DNA of 64,000 nucleotides from Paulinella micropora (lineage: Eukaryota > Cercozoa > Imbricatea > Euglyphida): positions 262,834 through 326,833 of the forward strand of contig BJOX01000283.1 of assembly GCA_009731375.1 (NCBI GenBank). Reading direction: 5' to 3'. Below the pieces are notes generated by a model. It was not told where the DNA came from. It did not search any database and saw only the letters and a program-made list of their open reading frames with translations. Below are positions 30,120-41,540 of the stretch, piece by piece (the stretch's first letter is position 1; the number at the start of each line of letters is the position of its first letter). A program made the translations under genes and the position numbers.

Positions 30120-31431
30120 TGCATCTATTTCTTTCTCTCTATCTAAAGTAGATAGAAAGATCGTAATTTTTCTATGTATTGTTTAAAGACTTAATTTTCT
30201 ATGTATACTGAAAGGAATCATGACATATTACCTGATGCCGATTACAAATCCGGTCTGATCTGATTTAGTACCCAAACCTTTTATTGACATGAATACAACT
30301 TTACCCTCCGGGATCTGCCTGTCTGAAATGACGATTGTGGCACCCGCAGAATCACCGTCGGCGAATTGGATAGTAAAGAAATGCACGAAAAAACGTCGTC
30401 CTTCTTCTGTAGGCTTGCCGTACAAGATCTCCTGTTGTCTTTCATCTACAAACTCCTTGTTGTAGCAGATTCTTGCAACTCCCTTCGTGCCGATCTCTAT
30501 CCCGGTGGAATGGATATCACCTATACAAACGCACATGATATCATTTCAACATATCAGAAAACAGAGAGAATGTGTCTACCGATCAGGCTGGGGTGTAAGA
30601 TGTAATTCCTATGTTCTGCGTTCGGCAAGAGCATGTTTCGGCCCATGATCAGAACAACAAGAGAAAATCCATTGCGGATATCTTCCATAGCTTCCGCTCT
30701 TGCAGTTGTCCGTTGGTTGGGCTTCCTATATTTCATCTACAAAGTTAAACAACAGGAACGTTATTAATACATACTAATACATCGAAACAAGAGAAAAAAT
30801 TTATTAACTCATAAATATTAAGACCGTGACCGCTGGCAGCACTAGTACCTTCAGTTTGTTGTAGTATTTTTCTACAGTACGATCATCAAAGTCTGAAGCA
30901 CCCGGCCTGCCATGCGATCTGCCTTGCTTTTCCAGCGAAACTTTGATTTGTTCTTTGATCCAACTGTAGACTGTTTTCTGGCTGGGAAACGGTGGGCCCT
31001 TCTTTGATTCCTCGTCGATTCTGATCTGCAGTGCCTTCAAATCCTCTTCCAGAAGATAAGTATGTGAGGGTGGCTGCGGTGTTGTTACTGTTACAAGTTT
31101 TTGTTTCATGTTCCAACTCTCCGGATTCTCCTTGAACTGCTTGATTCTGTCTTGAAACTTTCGCAGCATAAAAGGCTTGTAACCTTCCTTCTTCACTGCC
31201 TTCTTAAACTCCTCATGACATTGGCGACTTGTCGAGAAATCTTGTCAAAATGGTTGCTTCTAGTCTACCTCCTCTCATTTTTTTGTAAGGCTTGAGTTTT
31301 CTGCTTGGATTCTTGCAGTCAGTGGCAGAGTCAGTCTGTTTCTCCTGTCTGCGTTTCTTCTTTGCTGTGCCTGTGCGCTCAGGGCCTTCTTCTGGGCCGT
31401 TTGTGAATTTTGCCCATTTCCACTGTCCCAT
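28422..31431 (-). pseudogene. Decayed spliced DDE-transposase-like gene
   Basis: A chain of minus-strand open segments joined by GT/AG borders. About 31431-31215 is a basic start. About 31215-30850 ends FDDRTVEKYYNKLK before donor GTACTA. About 30738-30581 (TTARAEAMEDIRNGFSLVV) ends before GTAGAC. About 30524-30232 (GTKGVARICYNKEFVDER) ends before GTAATA. About 29984-29241 has LMGDGEIEQTKVW and a C-terminal helical part. Then follow 29069-28763 (Lys/Glu coiled coil) and 28715-28422 with a Cys-rich finger (CFVCGVWWDDC ... CQFC). Introns are about 60-250 nt. Helix-turn-helix-like, central and zinc parts in this order suggest a Tigger/Jerky-like or related transposase. The frame changes near 31215, 29755 and 28765, so the copy looks broken. 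A domesticated host gene is an alternative. Confidence 0.45.
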
Positions 31432-31449
31432 GATATCTGTGAATGGATG

Positions 31450-31749
31450 CTACACAGACCGCGTTCCTAATGGTTGATATTTGCTTTCTTCGTCTCCGTT
31501 TTCGCTTTCAGTTTCATTAGTATTATTTAAAGTCAGACATAACTCTATTTTGCGTCTCAACTCCTCTAATTCTGTTTTAATCCCTTCTGCCTTAATTTCT
31601 TCTGGATCGGCCACATTAACCCAACTATAACTAAATGAAGTGAGCATATCGCCGTGCCCCAACACATTTGAAACCCATGTATTAAAATTCTCTAATTTCG
31701 GATTGGCGAAATTACTATACGACAAACTAACATATAGTTTTCGCAACAT
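31450..31749 (-). CDS. Hypothetical protein fragment
   Basis: Open frame from ATG 31749. It remains open about 28 codons upstream without another ATG, so it may be a 3' fragment. Hydrophobic start, then a charged helix and an acidic Asn/Glu tail. Not recognised. It lies just left of the piggyBac insertion, whose right flank carries further small unknown ORFs in the same direction, so it may belong to the same disrupted block. Confidence 0.35.
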   Translation of the reverse strand: MLRKLYVSLSYSNFANPKLENFNTWVSNVLGHGDMLTSFSYSWVNVADPEEIKAEGIKTELEELRRKIELCLTLNNTNETESENGDEESKYQPLGTRSV

Positions 31750-32125
31750 ACTACTCTTATGTGTGTATTCCGATAGCCAAGGGAAGATTTTTATAATTTT
31801 TTTGTTTAGTTCATTATTCTTTTGTTAATCAAGCACACCCTCGCTGTTGATGATAACTGCTTTTTTCTTTTTGAAATGGTTCCGTATTGAATTTACTTTT
31901 TCTATTACGAACTGGGGAGTAAAAAGGACTCACTGGCAACAGGCCTCTCAGTCCAATTCTTTTTTTGTCCTTCCCTCTTTTTTGCTAGATTATTCACTCG
32001 CAACCAACTTGGTTTATCTGGTATCAATTCATACTGGTGTTTTTATCAAATATTTCCACAGGCCTTGCTCCAATTGCTATCATCTAAGCAAGTAGTTTAA
32101 GATAAGGGTCATTACTTAATATTTG

Positions 32126-34788
32126 TTAAGTTCCCGTGCCCGGTATCCAATTGGATATGATATTAAAGTACTTTCAACGACTGGAAAAAATAATTAAATT
32201 ATATTTAATTATAAAATAAATTGTTATAATATTATTCGATTGGACTCAAAGCTTAGAAAAATTTAATACAAAAGTTATAAACTGTCCTTGTCGCTCGTAC
32301 CCGCTCCCTGCAATTAATTACAAATTGAAGTTGTATCCAACTGGATATGGTTATAGAAATGACCTTACATGAGCCCTTTTTCTTTTTTTTTTTGGATCTC
32401 CATGCTTTATGTGCCATCCATGACATGCACGACCCTTTGTGCCACACAATGCCATTTCGGGGCCGCAGGTTTCGCAGTAAAATGAAGTGAGAGACCCGTC
32501 CGCCTTTCCATGCACGTACTTACATACTTTACAGCGCCTGCGTTTCGGCCTCTGCGTTGACTGATTGAACTCCTCCCCTGCTTCCCTTTTGCGTCGAATA
32601 GCATCGGACATATCAAACAGTGGATACACGACCAGCTTCATGTGCGGTTCATTCGGTTTGGGCCCTCGCAGGTTCTCTGATTCTGGACTTAACATAGCCC
32701 AGTCTACTTCCGAGCAAGTTTTGCTTACAAGCAAGCCGTTTGCCACCAAATGCTTGAAGAACCCTGGCCTGGTGGTGCCTTTCGAACGAAGGTAATTGGC
32801 ACTCTGTGTGGTGCTAAAACGAAGGAAATGCAAGTACGCGTTCGTCATGGCGAAGTCCAACAAGATCAGAAAGTCATTGATTGTCCAGTCTCGCACAATC
32901 ACATTGAGATTCATTGATCCATGCCCATGGCGTAAAGAATTGAAGCGATCAACGCTGTTGAAACACTCATAATACTTTGCCACAACATCGCAACGGGGAA
33001 CGAAGGCTGTTTTGGTCCTGAACCTAGCTTCCCGCGGTTTGCCAGCTAAAGTAGTGCCACATGTAGCAATAATTTGTTGCATATTATGATCATTTTGATT
33101 AACAGCAAGCAAGGGAATGCCATCCTTAATACAAACCGCACCTGCCAAATCCCCTTTGTTGTTGCCCCTGGCATGCCACAAAGTAAGTTTGGGAAAGTTG
33201 ACGGTGGCAGTCTTCACCATGCCAGTAAAATCGAGGCCAACAGCTTTACATGCTAGTGCAGTCTTGACACTGGCGAACCAAGAGTCGCCTACTATCAGAC
33301 GCCCTGTTCCATGCCATGGTTTGACCAAACGCAGCGTTCTTGCTGTGGTAACACTTCACTGTTGTACTCCTTCCTTATTGCGATCCCGATCCTTCCCTTC
33401 CACACATTCAAGAGCAATACAAATTCCAGTTGTTACATCGCAGGCGGTATGGTATTCCCTTCCAAGGGGGATTGGTTTACGTGGTACATACACTTGACCA
33501 GGCATATCCTTGCCTGTCCATTTGCCCATGGATTCGTCAACAGTGATGCATGGGCCGGGGATAATGGCTACATTGAACTGCCAACCAAACTGTTCATCAT
33601 AAACTGTACAGGTAAGAAGGGATCATCGGAGGTAGGTTCTGGCCCAAATTTCAGACACTGTAAAATGAGTTCGAATCGATTCTTTGACATGAACTTTCCA
33701 TAGCCATCTCCTGGGAGACCATCAGCTGCTAATTCATGTTGGTCCACCCAATGGCCCCTCCGCCGACCTCTGTCTGCCAAAGAAATGAGAACTAAAAGCC
33801 CCAAAAAAACCGACATTTCCTCATGGGTCACAGGTTTCTTTAAGTACGATTCCTTTTGCTTTGCAAGCTCGGTGTTGGTGAACTCGATCATACGACTGAT
33901 AACTTTTGGGGGGACAAAGTGCATGAAGTGCCTGTCCGACAAGAACAACAAAGACAAATCAGAGAGATGAAAAGGGGCAGACATATGTAGGCTATGTATT
34001 ACAAGGTAGCAAAGCATAGTGAAAACAAGGTGCAGAAATGAGTACCTGCTCCACTCAAACTGTCTGGTCACATGACATCATTTTCAAAACAAACAACAGG
34101 AAATGACAGACGAACATACATACTTGCCCCACCCAGCTGGAATCCATGCAATATGCAAAACAGACAGACATCCAGGGAAGACTTACGAAAGAGGAGGAGC
34201 TGTGGAAGCGTTCGCTAACCTTGTCTTGGGTTCAAACACAGGCCTGTCTGCACTCCAATCGACTGTTTGTGACTGCAACTTCCACAAAAAACCATTCTTT
34301 ACCAACTTGTCACCCTCAGTCTTCACTTGTTCCTCTGTATTTGGACATACATTGTATCCCAAATGCAACTCTTCGTCACCACCTTCTTCGCTTTCTGAGT
34401 CTGAATTATTTGCCTCCTGTTCAGCTTTTAGTTCATTGTTCTTTCCTCCCTCATCCTCGACCTCTGTCTCTTCACCATCTGTAAGCTCTACGTGGACCTC
34501 TTTCAATCCACCGTCGATACAGGCAAAACCACTCACGGCCTGGTCCAGTTCAGGACGTAGAAATCCAGACGAAAAAAAATAGTCCTTCTTGTCCAAGTTG
34601 AGAGTCGCAAGTGCTTTGTGATGTTTTGTTTCCTTATCCTTTAGTTCCCCAACAAGCCTTATGTCTTGATAGACTGTTTCACCAAATTATTGTGCTCAAT
34701 TGATGAGATAAAATTTTCTGAAAACCGGTGCTGAAAAAACGTGTCCAATTGGCAATAAAAAAATCAATTGGATACACCGGGAACTTAA
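32126..34788 (-). mobile_element. piggyBac-type DNA transposon with TTAA target duplication
   Basis: The left end reads TTAA (32126-32129) then GTTCCCGTGCCCGGTATCC. The right end, read on the minus strand, is TTAA (34785-34788) then GTTCCCGGTGTATCCAATTG. The ends are therefore inverted repeats inside a duplicated TTAA, the exact target of piggyBac elements. The left end has 4 extra bases in the repeat. Subterminal copies of CCAATTGG/CCAACTGG occur at both ends (about 32148, 32334, 34745). Total length about 2.66 kb. Confidence 0.8.
32351..34596 (-). pseudogene. piggyBac transposase with C-terminal Cys/His finger, disrupted
   Basis: N-terminal acidic region 34596-34183 (DGEETEVEDEGG), then 34071-33568 with a helical domain (HFVPPKVISRMIEFTN), both minus strand. 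The frame changes near 33570, continues through a region with TVDESMGKW and a short broken part near 33350, and 33328-32351 holds the rest: GRLIVGDSWFASVKTAL with a catalytic Asp, the GMVKTA segment and a C-terminal CxxC...H finger (CKVCKYVHG ... CGTKGRACHGWH). This matches the DDE_Tnp_1_7 piggyBac domain followed by its zinc finger. At least two frame changes make it non-functional as read, unless introns are present. Confidence 0.7.
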
Positions 34789-34945
34789 ACAATATCATAT
34801 CATTCATCATAAGTTTAGCCATTGCATTACGGACATCAATTTGTATTGTTTGTTCATTTTTGGCTTTGACATCTTTCTTATACCCCTCAACGATATCAAT
34901 CCGCTCGTCTTCATTCAGATTAAAATACTTATCAAGTTTGCTCAT
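34679..34945 (-). CDS. Unknown ORF cut by the piggyBac insertion
   Basis: ATG 34945 opens MSKLDKYFNLNEDER and continues 54 codons to the TTAA at 34785. The remaining residues are read from transposon DNA. The native part is hydrophilic with an acidic helix. It begins 30 bp after the stop of the ORF at 34975-35247. Origin unknown; small size and tight spacing resemble viral genes. Confidence 0.4.
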   Translation of the reverse strand: MSKLDKYFNLNEDERIDIVEGYKKDVKAKNEQTIQIDVRNAMAKLMMNDMILFKFPVYPIDFFIANWTRFFSTGFQKILSHQLSTIIW

Positions 34946-34974
34946 TTCATATACTTTTTCACTTTGATAAGGCT

Positions 34975-35247
34975 CTATTGATTTTTTTTTCTCACCTCAG
35001 AAAGTCTTTGTCTTCTACTATTCAAATTTGGATACACAATAGCATATTTCGGATATATAACTTTTAATGCTTCAAGCACCTCTTCATCACTCGTTGGTGT
35101 GCTAAATAGCGATATAATAGCATTATGAAAGGCGATACTTGGTTTCAACTCACTATCGTAGAAGTTGGACACGACTTCATAAATTTTACTTTCAGTAGTA
35201 GCAGCTCTTAACTGCCCAACAAACTTCTTGTCATCTTCGCTCCACAT
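34975..35247 (-). CDS. Hypothetical 90-aa protein
   Basis: Open frame from ATG 35247 (MWSEDDKKFVGQL). Mostly helical and charged, with a basic C-terminus (SRRQRLSEVRKKNQ). Not recognised. Forms a tandem pair with the ORF downstream at 34945, suggesting one transcription unit of a degraded virus-like element. Confidence 0.4.
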   Translation of the reverse strand: MWSEDDKKFVGQLRAATTESKIYEVVSNFYDSELKPSIAFHNAIISLFSTPTSDEEVLEALKVIYPKYAIVYPNLNSRRQRLSEVRKKNQ

Positions 35248-35773
35248 CTTAGTATATACTAGACAAGTCTATTTTAAGTATTTTAAATAGAAAATCCGCC
35301 AGTCTTCAAAAATACAAAAACGCAGTTGTGGCGACTCGGACACTTGAGAGTGGTATTAATATTGAGCAGACTAAGTGAGACAATTCTTCTTAGTATTAAT
35401 AGTGTCCAGGGTGGTTCGCGTCCAATACCCCGCGCCGGAAATATTATTTTACATCTTGTAATAAAAGGGGAGAGGAAGAAAAATTTTCCATTTCTTAATA
35501 AAAGATTGGACAGGTTGGACAATATAAAAAATGTGTAATATGAAGAAGAATTATGTAATAAATATTGAAATTTAATAACAAAAAAGTGTCCAACTCTTAA
35601 AAAATCCACTTGGACACGGCCAACCATGGGGTTGGCCACCAATAGGAGAAGATATTTTCACTCCCCCTGCTCTTATATTCATCCTTTCGTTTGCTATAAT
35701 ATCTCTCGCGCCCGCTCTTATATTCACTCGTTGAATTATGTATTAAGTATATACTATACATCGTATATATATA
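35248..35773. other. AT-rich spacer with a perfect hairpin
   Basis: No supported gene. Contains a near-perfect palindrome, GGCCAACCATGGGGTTGGCC (near 35618), and TATATA-rich DNA just before the ORF at 35774. Confidence 0.45.
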
Positions 35774-36096
35774 ATGAGTAGCATCATAGAAGAGATAAAG
35801 GCGGTGTTTAACCTCCCTGATCCAAAGAGGCAACGATATAGGGAAAATATGTGGAAAAGAATAAGGACAAAATTAGAGAGCATCAAAGGAAATATAGAGA
35901 AGCAAACAAGGATAAGATAAATAAACGACGGGAATATTACAAGAAAAATAAGGATAAGATCCAAGAGCAACAAAAGAAATACAGAGAAATTAATAAAGTA
36001 GTATTGGATAAATACAAAGGGGAATATCTCAAACAGATAGAAAAAGAGAAACAAACAGATCCTAACGTTGAGTATTTAAAAGCACTCCAATTCTAA
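35774..36096 (+). pseudogene. Lys-rich KNKDKI repeat protein, frameshifted
   Basis: ATG 35774 opens MSSIIEEIKAVFNLPDPKRQ and reaches YRENMWK. The frame then shifts by one at GGAAAAGAA (near 35855) and continues to the stop at 36096 with repeats of KNKDKIREHQRKYREANKDK type. Such short Lys/Asp/Tyr repeats are frequent in hypothetical proteins of large and Polinton-like DNA viruses and may bind DNA. This suggests a second, eroded viral fragment here. Confidence 0.45.
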
Positions 36097-36294
36097 AATA
36101 ATACCGTTATGGCTGAGCCGATGCCACCAAATTTGGTCAAAAAGGGAATTCTAGAAAATTATATTTCCGCGAATATGTCTGTGCGACAGAATTTCACTTT
36201 TTTGTCACAGTGTCGCAGAGGTTGCGACAAAATTTTCACTTTTTTGTCGCAGTGTCGCAAAAAATATTTTTCTTTTGTATGTTTCATGTGTATC

Positions 36295-36356
36295 CCCCCT
36301 ACCCCCCCCCCCCCCNNNNNNNNNNGGGGGGGGCCCCCCCCCCCCCCCCCCCTTCC
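36295..36356. other. Poly-C / gap / poly-G-C assembly break
   Basis: A C run, ten N (36316-36325), then G and C runs. A join of uncertain length. Order across it is not assured. Confidence 0.8.
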
Positions 36357-36371
36357 CCCATTTTTTGGGTG

Positions 36372-36781
36372 ATGATCATTTATGTATTCGCGACTTGTCC
36401 AACCGCAAAGTATGAAACAAGCCTTAAAAATATGAAAAACCAACATTTGACACATAGAAAACATACATAGAAAACAAAAAAGTGTCAAATGTTTAATGTA
36501 AAATTTATCAAACTGAGCACATTAAGAGAGATTACGACGAAAAGACACATAAACCATATACACGCAGTTTATATATATTTTTATGAAATAAAAATATGGT
36601 TTATGTGTCTTTTCGTCGTAATCTCTCTTAATGTGCTCAGTTTGATAAATTTACGTTAAACATTTGACACTTTTTTTGTTTTCTATGTATGTTTTCTATG
36701 TGTCAAATGTTGGTTTTTGATATTTTTAAGGCTTGTTTCATACTTTGCGGTTGGACAAGTCGCGAATACATAAATGATCAT
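36372..36781. repeat. Foldback element, 410 bp near-perfect palindrome
   Basis: Arms of about 185 bp (ATGATCATTTATGTATTCGC at the outer ends) meet around a loop of about 34 bp near 36576, which itself holds a small hairpin. Only a few mismatches separate the arms (for example GTTTAATG against CGTTAAAC). It could be a foldback transposon or MITE, or the result of a palindromic amplification. No coding sequence inside. Confidence 0.8.
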
Positions 36782-36962
36782 ATATATATATATATGTATA
36801 TATATTCGATTCCAATGCAATTTTGATAGCGTGATTCAATTTCACCGACATTCCCCGTTTTCGATATTGTTTTTCCCATGTATGTATCTATATATACATA
36901 CATACATAAATATATATTATATATCTATATATATATATAATGTGTGTGTGTGTGTATGTGTG

Positions 36963-37014
<52 letters not shown>

Positions 37015-37293
37015 GATGGATGTACGTATTTATATTTTATAGATTGTTTGTCTGACATCCTTTGATTCGTCTTGATTTTTTTTTTCAAATTTTCTGTTGT
37101 CTCTCGAGTTGGGTATCGCTTGTGTTGGAAGTCAAAGCAAGTTATTCTCGTGTATTATTATTTTCGATAGCGATGTGTTTGTATGTGTGTAAACTTGTAT
37201 GCCTATGAAGGGTAACGTTGTGTGTGTGTGTGTGTGTGTGTGGATGTGCTTATGTATATACCAAATACCATACATATATGCATACAGACATGC

Positions 37294-37336
<43 letters not shown>

Positions 37337-37461
37337 GTCTGCACTCCTTTGATTCGTCTTGATTTTACTTTTCCAAACTTTCTTTCTTGACATGCTTATT
37401 GTCACAAGTTTCTAGAATGAATTGCTCTCTTCCATTGCCTTCATTCTTCCTGTTTCTTTCA

Positions 37462-37516
<55 letters not shown>

Positions 37517-37552
37517 TCTTTTTATTTTGATATACACATATATAACATATAA

Positions 37553-37585
<33 letters not shown>

Positions 37586-37662
37586 ATATATAATATATAT
37601 GTATATACATATATATATGTGTGTGTGTGTGTGTGTATACATAATATATGTATAATATAATT

Positions 37663-37706
<44 letters not shown>

Positions 37707-37779
37707 TTTTTTTTTTTTTTTTTCCTTTTATATATTTTTTNNNNNNNNNNATTTTGATATACACATATATAACATATAA

Positions 37780-37812
<33 letters not shown>

Positions 37813-37889
37813 ATATATAATATATATGTATATACATATATATATGTGTGTGTGTGTGTGTGTATACATAATATATGTATAATATAATT

Positions 37890-37933
<44 letters not shown>

Positions 37934-38047
37934 TTTTTTTTCTTTTCTTTCCTGTTATATATATTATATATATGTATATATATACATATATATATATATA
38001 TTTATATATATAAATATATATATATACATATATATATATGTATACAT

Positions 38048-38115
<68 letters not shown>

Positions 38116-38330
38116 TCGATCCCCATGCAATTTTGATAGCGTGATTGAATTTCACCGACATTCCCCATTTTCGATCTTTTTTTCCATTTATTTATGTATG
38201 TATGTATGTATGTATATATAGATATATATATATATATATACATATATATATACATATATAAATATATATATATATACACACACACATATATATATATGTA
38301 TATAAATGTATATATATATATTACAAAGAT
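36782..38330. repeat. TA/TG/TC microsatellite block with internal duplication and gap
   Basis: Dominated by AT, GT and CT runs. Two unique blocks recur: ATGCAATTTTGATAGCGTGA at about 36818 and about 38125, and CCTTTGATTCGTCTTGATTT at about 37060 and 37347. Around the gap 37741-37750 the left (about 37524-37730) and right (37751-37960) flanks are nearly identical, as if one locus were assembled twice. Confidence 0.7.
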
Positions 38331-38422
38331 GAATGACAGGATATGATAGGATAAGATCTAGCTTCTATGAAGCTTGTCCTAACCAATGTCCCAACGTCAT
38401 TTTGTCTTTTCTAATAGCTTAG

Positions 38423-38556
38423 GTCCGTTCTACACCACCCAGATTTCCGGGTTCTGGGTGTGAAAGTGGGACCGCAGGCCAGGCTTTTCAGGAAGCAAAA
38501 GCCCAGAAAGTGGCCCCAGAAACCCGGAATTCTGGGTGGTGTAGAATGCGCTTAGT
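38423..38556. repeat. MITE-like foldback, family M3
   Basis: About 130 bp with inverted ends TTCTACACCACCCAGA (about 38428) and TCTGGGTGGTGTAGAA (about 38531). A related half copy lies at about 61963-62040. No coding capacity. Confidence 0.65.
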
Positions 38557-38699
38557 AACCAAATGGTTAGAAGGCATTGCCCGTGATGTTTGGCTGTAGC
38601 CAAGGACTAGGTATATCTGCTGCCTGTGTTGTAGCGTCTTCGTGTATGTCTGCTGTTATTATTTCATCTTCTTCTTCGTCTATCCTGTTGGATTGCGCG

Positions 38700-39250
38700 T
38701 CCACCTATATATATATATATATCTGTATATATATATATATGTATGTGTGTATGTATATCTGTCTGTAGGTGTGTATGTATGTATGTATGTCTGTCTGTCT
38801 GTCTGTCTGTATGTCTGTATGTATGTATGTATGTATGTATGTCTATCCCGTTGGATTGCGCGTCCACCTATGTATGTATGTACGTATGTATGTATGTATG
38901 TATTATTGAATGTGTGTATATATATAAACTGTTCCCGCTTGCTGGCACGATATACGCATGTACATACATACATACATACATACATGCATACATACATACA
39001 TACATACATACATAGTAATACATACAGAGTAATACATACAGAGTAATACATACATACATACATACAAACATACATACATAGATACATACATACATACATA
39101 CATACATACACACACATACATACATACATACACTACATACCTACATACCTACCTACATACATACCTACATACATACGTACATACATACATACATATATTG
39201 ATAGTTATGTAGGCAATTAAATTTGTATGTATGTATGTGGGTAGATAGCT
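38700..39250. repeat. ATGT/ACAT microsatellite array
   Basis: Long ATGT and ACAT runs with two interruptions, GTTGGATTGCGCGTCCACC at about 38686 and 38851, a unit that also recurs at 39832. Open frames here are only low-complexity repeat translations. Confidence 0.75.
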
Positions 39251-39685
<435 letters not shown>

Positions 39686-39781
39686 CTTGTCAGCATCTTT
39701 GACGTCCTCTGTACTCACTACGTCCGCCATTCCTTCAACGCTCTCTGACATTCTTGAACGAGATTGTTGCCTATCGTAACC
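39686..39781 (-). CDS. Predicted exon of a large host gene (RMSESVEG exon)
   Basis: 96 nt bounded on the minus strand by acceptor CATACAG (39783-39782) and donor AAG/GTGTGTAG (from 39685). One frame reads GYDRQQSRSRMSESVEG and ends DVVSTEDVKDADK. A partial copy of its acceptor-side half lies at about 39886-39932 (RMSEGIEG) and copies of its donor-side half at 39251 and 39434. Ser/Arg-rich, no domain. Coding nature is inferred from clean borders and the open frame. Confidence 0.5.
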
Positions 39782-39932
39782 CTGTATGGTATTGTATGTA
39801 TGTATGTATCTATCTGTGCATGTCTATCTCGTTGGATTGCGCGTCCACCTATGTATGTATGTATGTATGTATGTATATTCCTTCGATGCCCTCTGACATT
39901 CTTGAACGAGATTGTTGTCTTTCGTAACCCTA

Positions 39933-40200
39933 GAAGAAAGAAAGAAGAAGGAAGAAGAAAGAAAGAAGAAGGAAGAAAGAAGAAAGAAGGAGGAAGGAGA
40001 GGAGGGAAGAAGAAGCAAGTTGGAAGAAAGAAGAAAGAAGAAGGAAGGAAGAAGGAAGAAGAAGGAAGGAGGAAGGAGTGGGAATCTATTTGGCTTCTCT
40101 TGAGCCCCATCCTGCTGTAAATAGAAGAAAGAAGAAAGAAGGAAGAAAGAAGAAAGAAGAAGGAAGAAGAAGGCAGGAGTGAGACTTCTCCCTCGCCCCA
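39933..40200. repeat. GAAGAAA-rich array with two exon-like fragments
   Basis: Purine-rich AAG/GGA repeats. Two short unique parts, near 40082-40122 and 40174-40210, begin on the minus strand after ACAG and read [12 protein letters not shown] and LDGARGRS, probably duplicated exon starts. Confidence 0.55.
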
Positions 40201-40301
40201 TCCAGCTGTAGATAGATAGATAGATAGGTAGATAGATAGCTAGGTAGATATATATATATAGATAGATAGATAGATAGATAGGTAGATAGACAGACAGATA
40301 T

Positions 40302-40356
<55 letters not shown>

Positions 40357-40357
40357 C
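40201..40357. repeat. GATA array
   Basis: GATA with occasional GGTA and GACA units, forming the intron side of the exon ending at 40358. Confidence 0.8.
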
Positions 40358-40772
40358 CTGTCTTTCGTAGCTCTCTGAAAATCTTTTTTGCTTGTCCTTG
40401 CTGTCCTGTGCATTCGATTTCTCTCGTCTTTCAACGCTGTCTGAAGATCTCTTTTGCTTTTCCTGGGAGTGAGACTGGGACTTCTCTTTCCCCTCAGACA
40501 ATGACAACCTCACCAAAGGCAAGGATTTTTCCCTCTCCGTGGACAATCTCTTCGGCTTAATCTTTTCAGGAGACATTATCTTGTCCTTCAGCGTACCCTC
40601 AGAGAACACACGCGGCAATGGCTTCTCCTTTTCCACCGATAACCTCGTTGGCTTAAGGTTTTCTGAGAGCTCAAGGGGTAAAGAGGGAGAAGGTTTCCCC
40701 TTTTCGGACGACAGCCGCTTGCCCTTGACCTGGTCTGGAGACATTGCCTTGTCCTTAAGATTGCCTTCGGAC
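40358..40772 (-). CDS. Predicted 415-nt exon with SEGNLKDK / SPEK repeats
   Basis: Bounded by acceptor CAATTAG (40774-40773) and donor CAG/GTATC (40357). The frame is open throughout: [20 protein letters not shown], then [34 protein letters not shown] and a Ser/Lys/Glu-rich end RFSESYERQ. The same unit of about 33 residues is repeated twice. The protein is hydrophilic and probably disordered and phosphorylated. The acceptor-side start is copied at about 41075-41097, and related RLSEGNL units recur at 42.0-42.5 kb. The best-supported exon of the putative host gene. Confidence 0.6.
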
Positions 40773-40804
40773 CTAATTGAATGTATATGCGTATGTGTAT
40801 GCGT

Positions 40805-41022
40805 ATGAGCAGTTTCCTATTTCTTGAGTACAACGAACAATGACTTCAAGCGCTTTGATTTCAGTCAGTATATGCATCTACAACCTGTGTTATGGCTCAT
40901 TAGAAAGCTCTTGATGAGAGCTTTCAAATGTGCCACTACACAAGCCGCGGAGATCAGAATCGGCTGAGAACGAAGCGTTTGAAGTCATTGCTGATTTTGG
41001 TTAAGGACAAGGAACTTCTCAT
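40805..41022. repeat. Foldback MITE, family M2 copy 1
   Basis: About 218 bp. Inverted pair CAATGACTTCAAGCGCTTT (about 40838) and GAAGCGTTTGAAGTCATTG (about 40972), a central AAAGCTCTTGATGAGAGCTTT palindrome, and ends of the AAGTTCC...GGAACTT type. Further copies at 56062-56278 and, truncated, at 61783. Confidence 0.7.
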
Positions 41023-41288
41023 GTGTATATGTATGTATGCATGCGCATGCGTACAGACCTCACGACAGGCAATAACTTAAGATTGCCTTCGGACCTATAT
41101 GAATGTGTATGTGTATGTGTATGTGCATGTTTATGTTTATGTGTATGTGTATGTGTATGTGTATGTGTACGTGTATGTGTATGCTTTTCCTTGTCAACTG
41201 ATAAGCTACAAACAGACAGACAAATAGATAGATAGGTGGATAGGTAGATAGATGGATAAGTAGGTAGGTAGGTAGGTAGGTAGATAGG

Positions 41289-41330
<42 letters not shown>

Positions 41331-41540
41331 CGTAGGTAGATAGGTAGATAGATGGGTAGGCAGTTAGGTAGGTAGGTAGGTAGGTAGGTGGGTAGATATA
41401 TAGCTAGCTAGCTAGCTAGCTAGATAAATAGATAGATAGATAGATAGATAGAAAAAAAAAATAGACTAACAGATAGATAAACTGGTAGATAGACAGATAG
41501 CAAGCTAGCTAGCTAGCTAGCTAGATAGATAGAGAGAGAG
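41023..41540. repeat. GTAT, GATA, GGTA and GCTA arrays
   Basis: Microsatellites including perfect AGCT-AGCT runs (about 41401-41424, 41503-41524). A copy of the exon start SEGNLK lies at 41075-41097. No other content. Confidence 0.7.
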
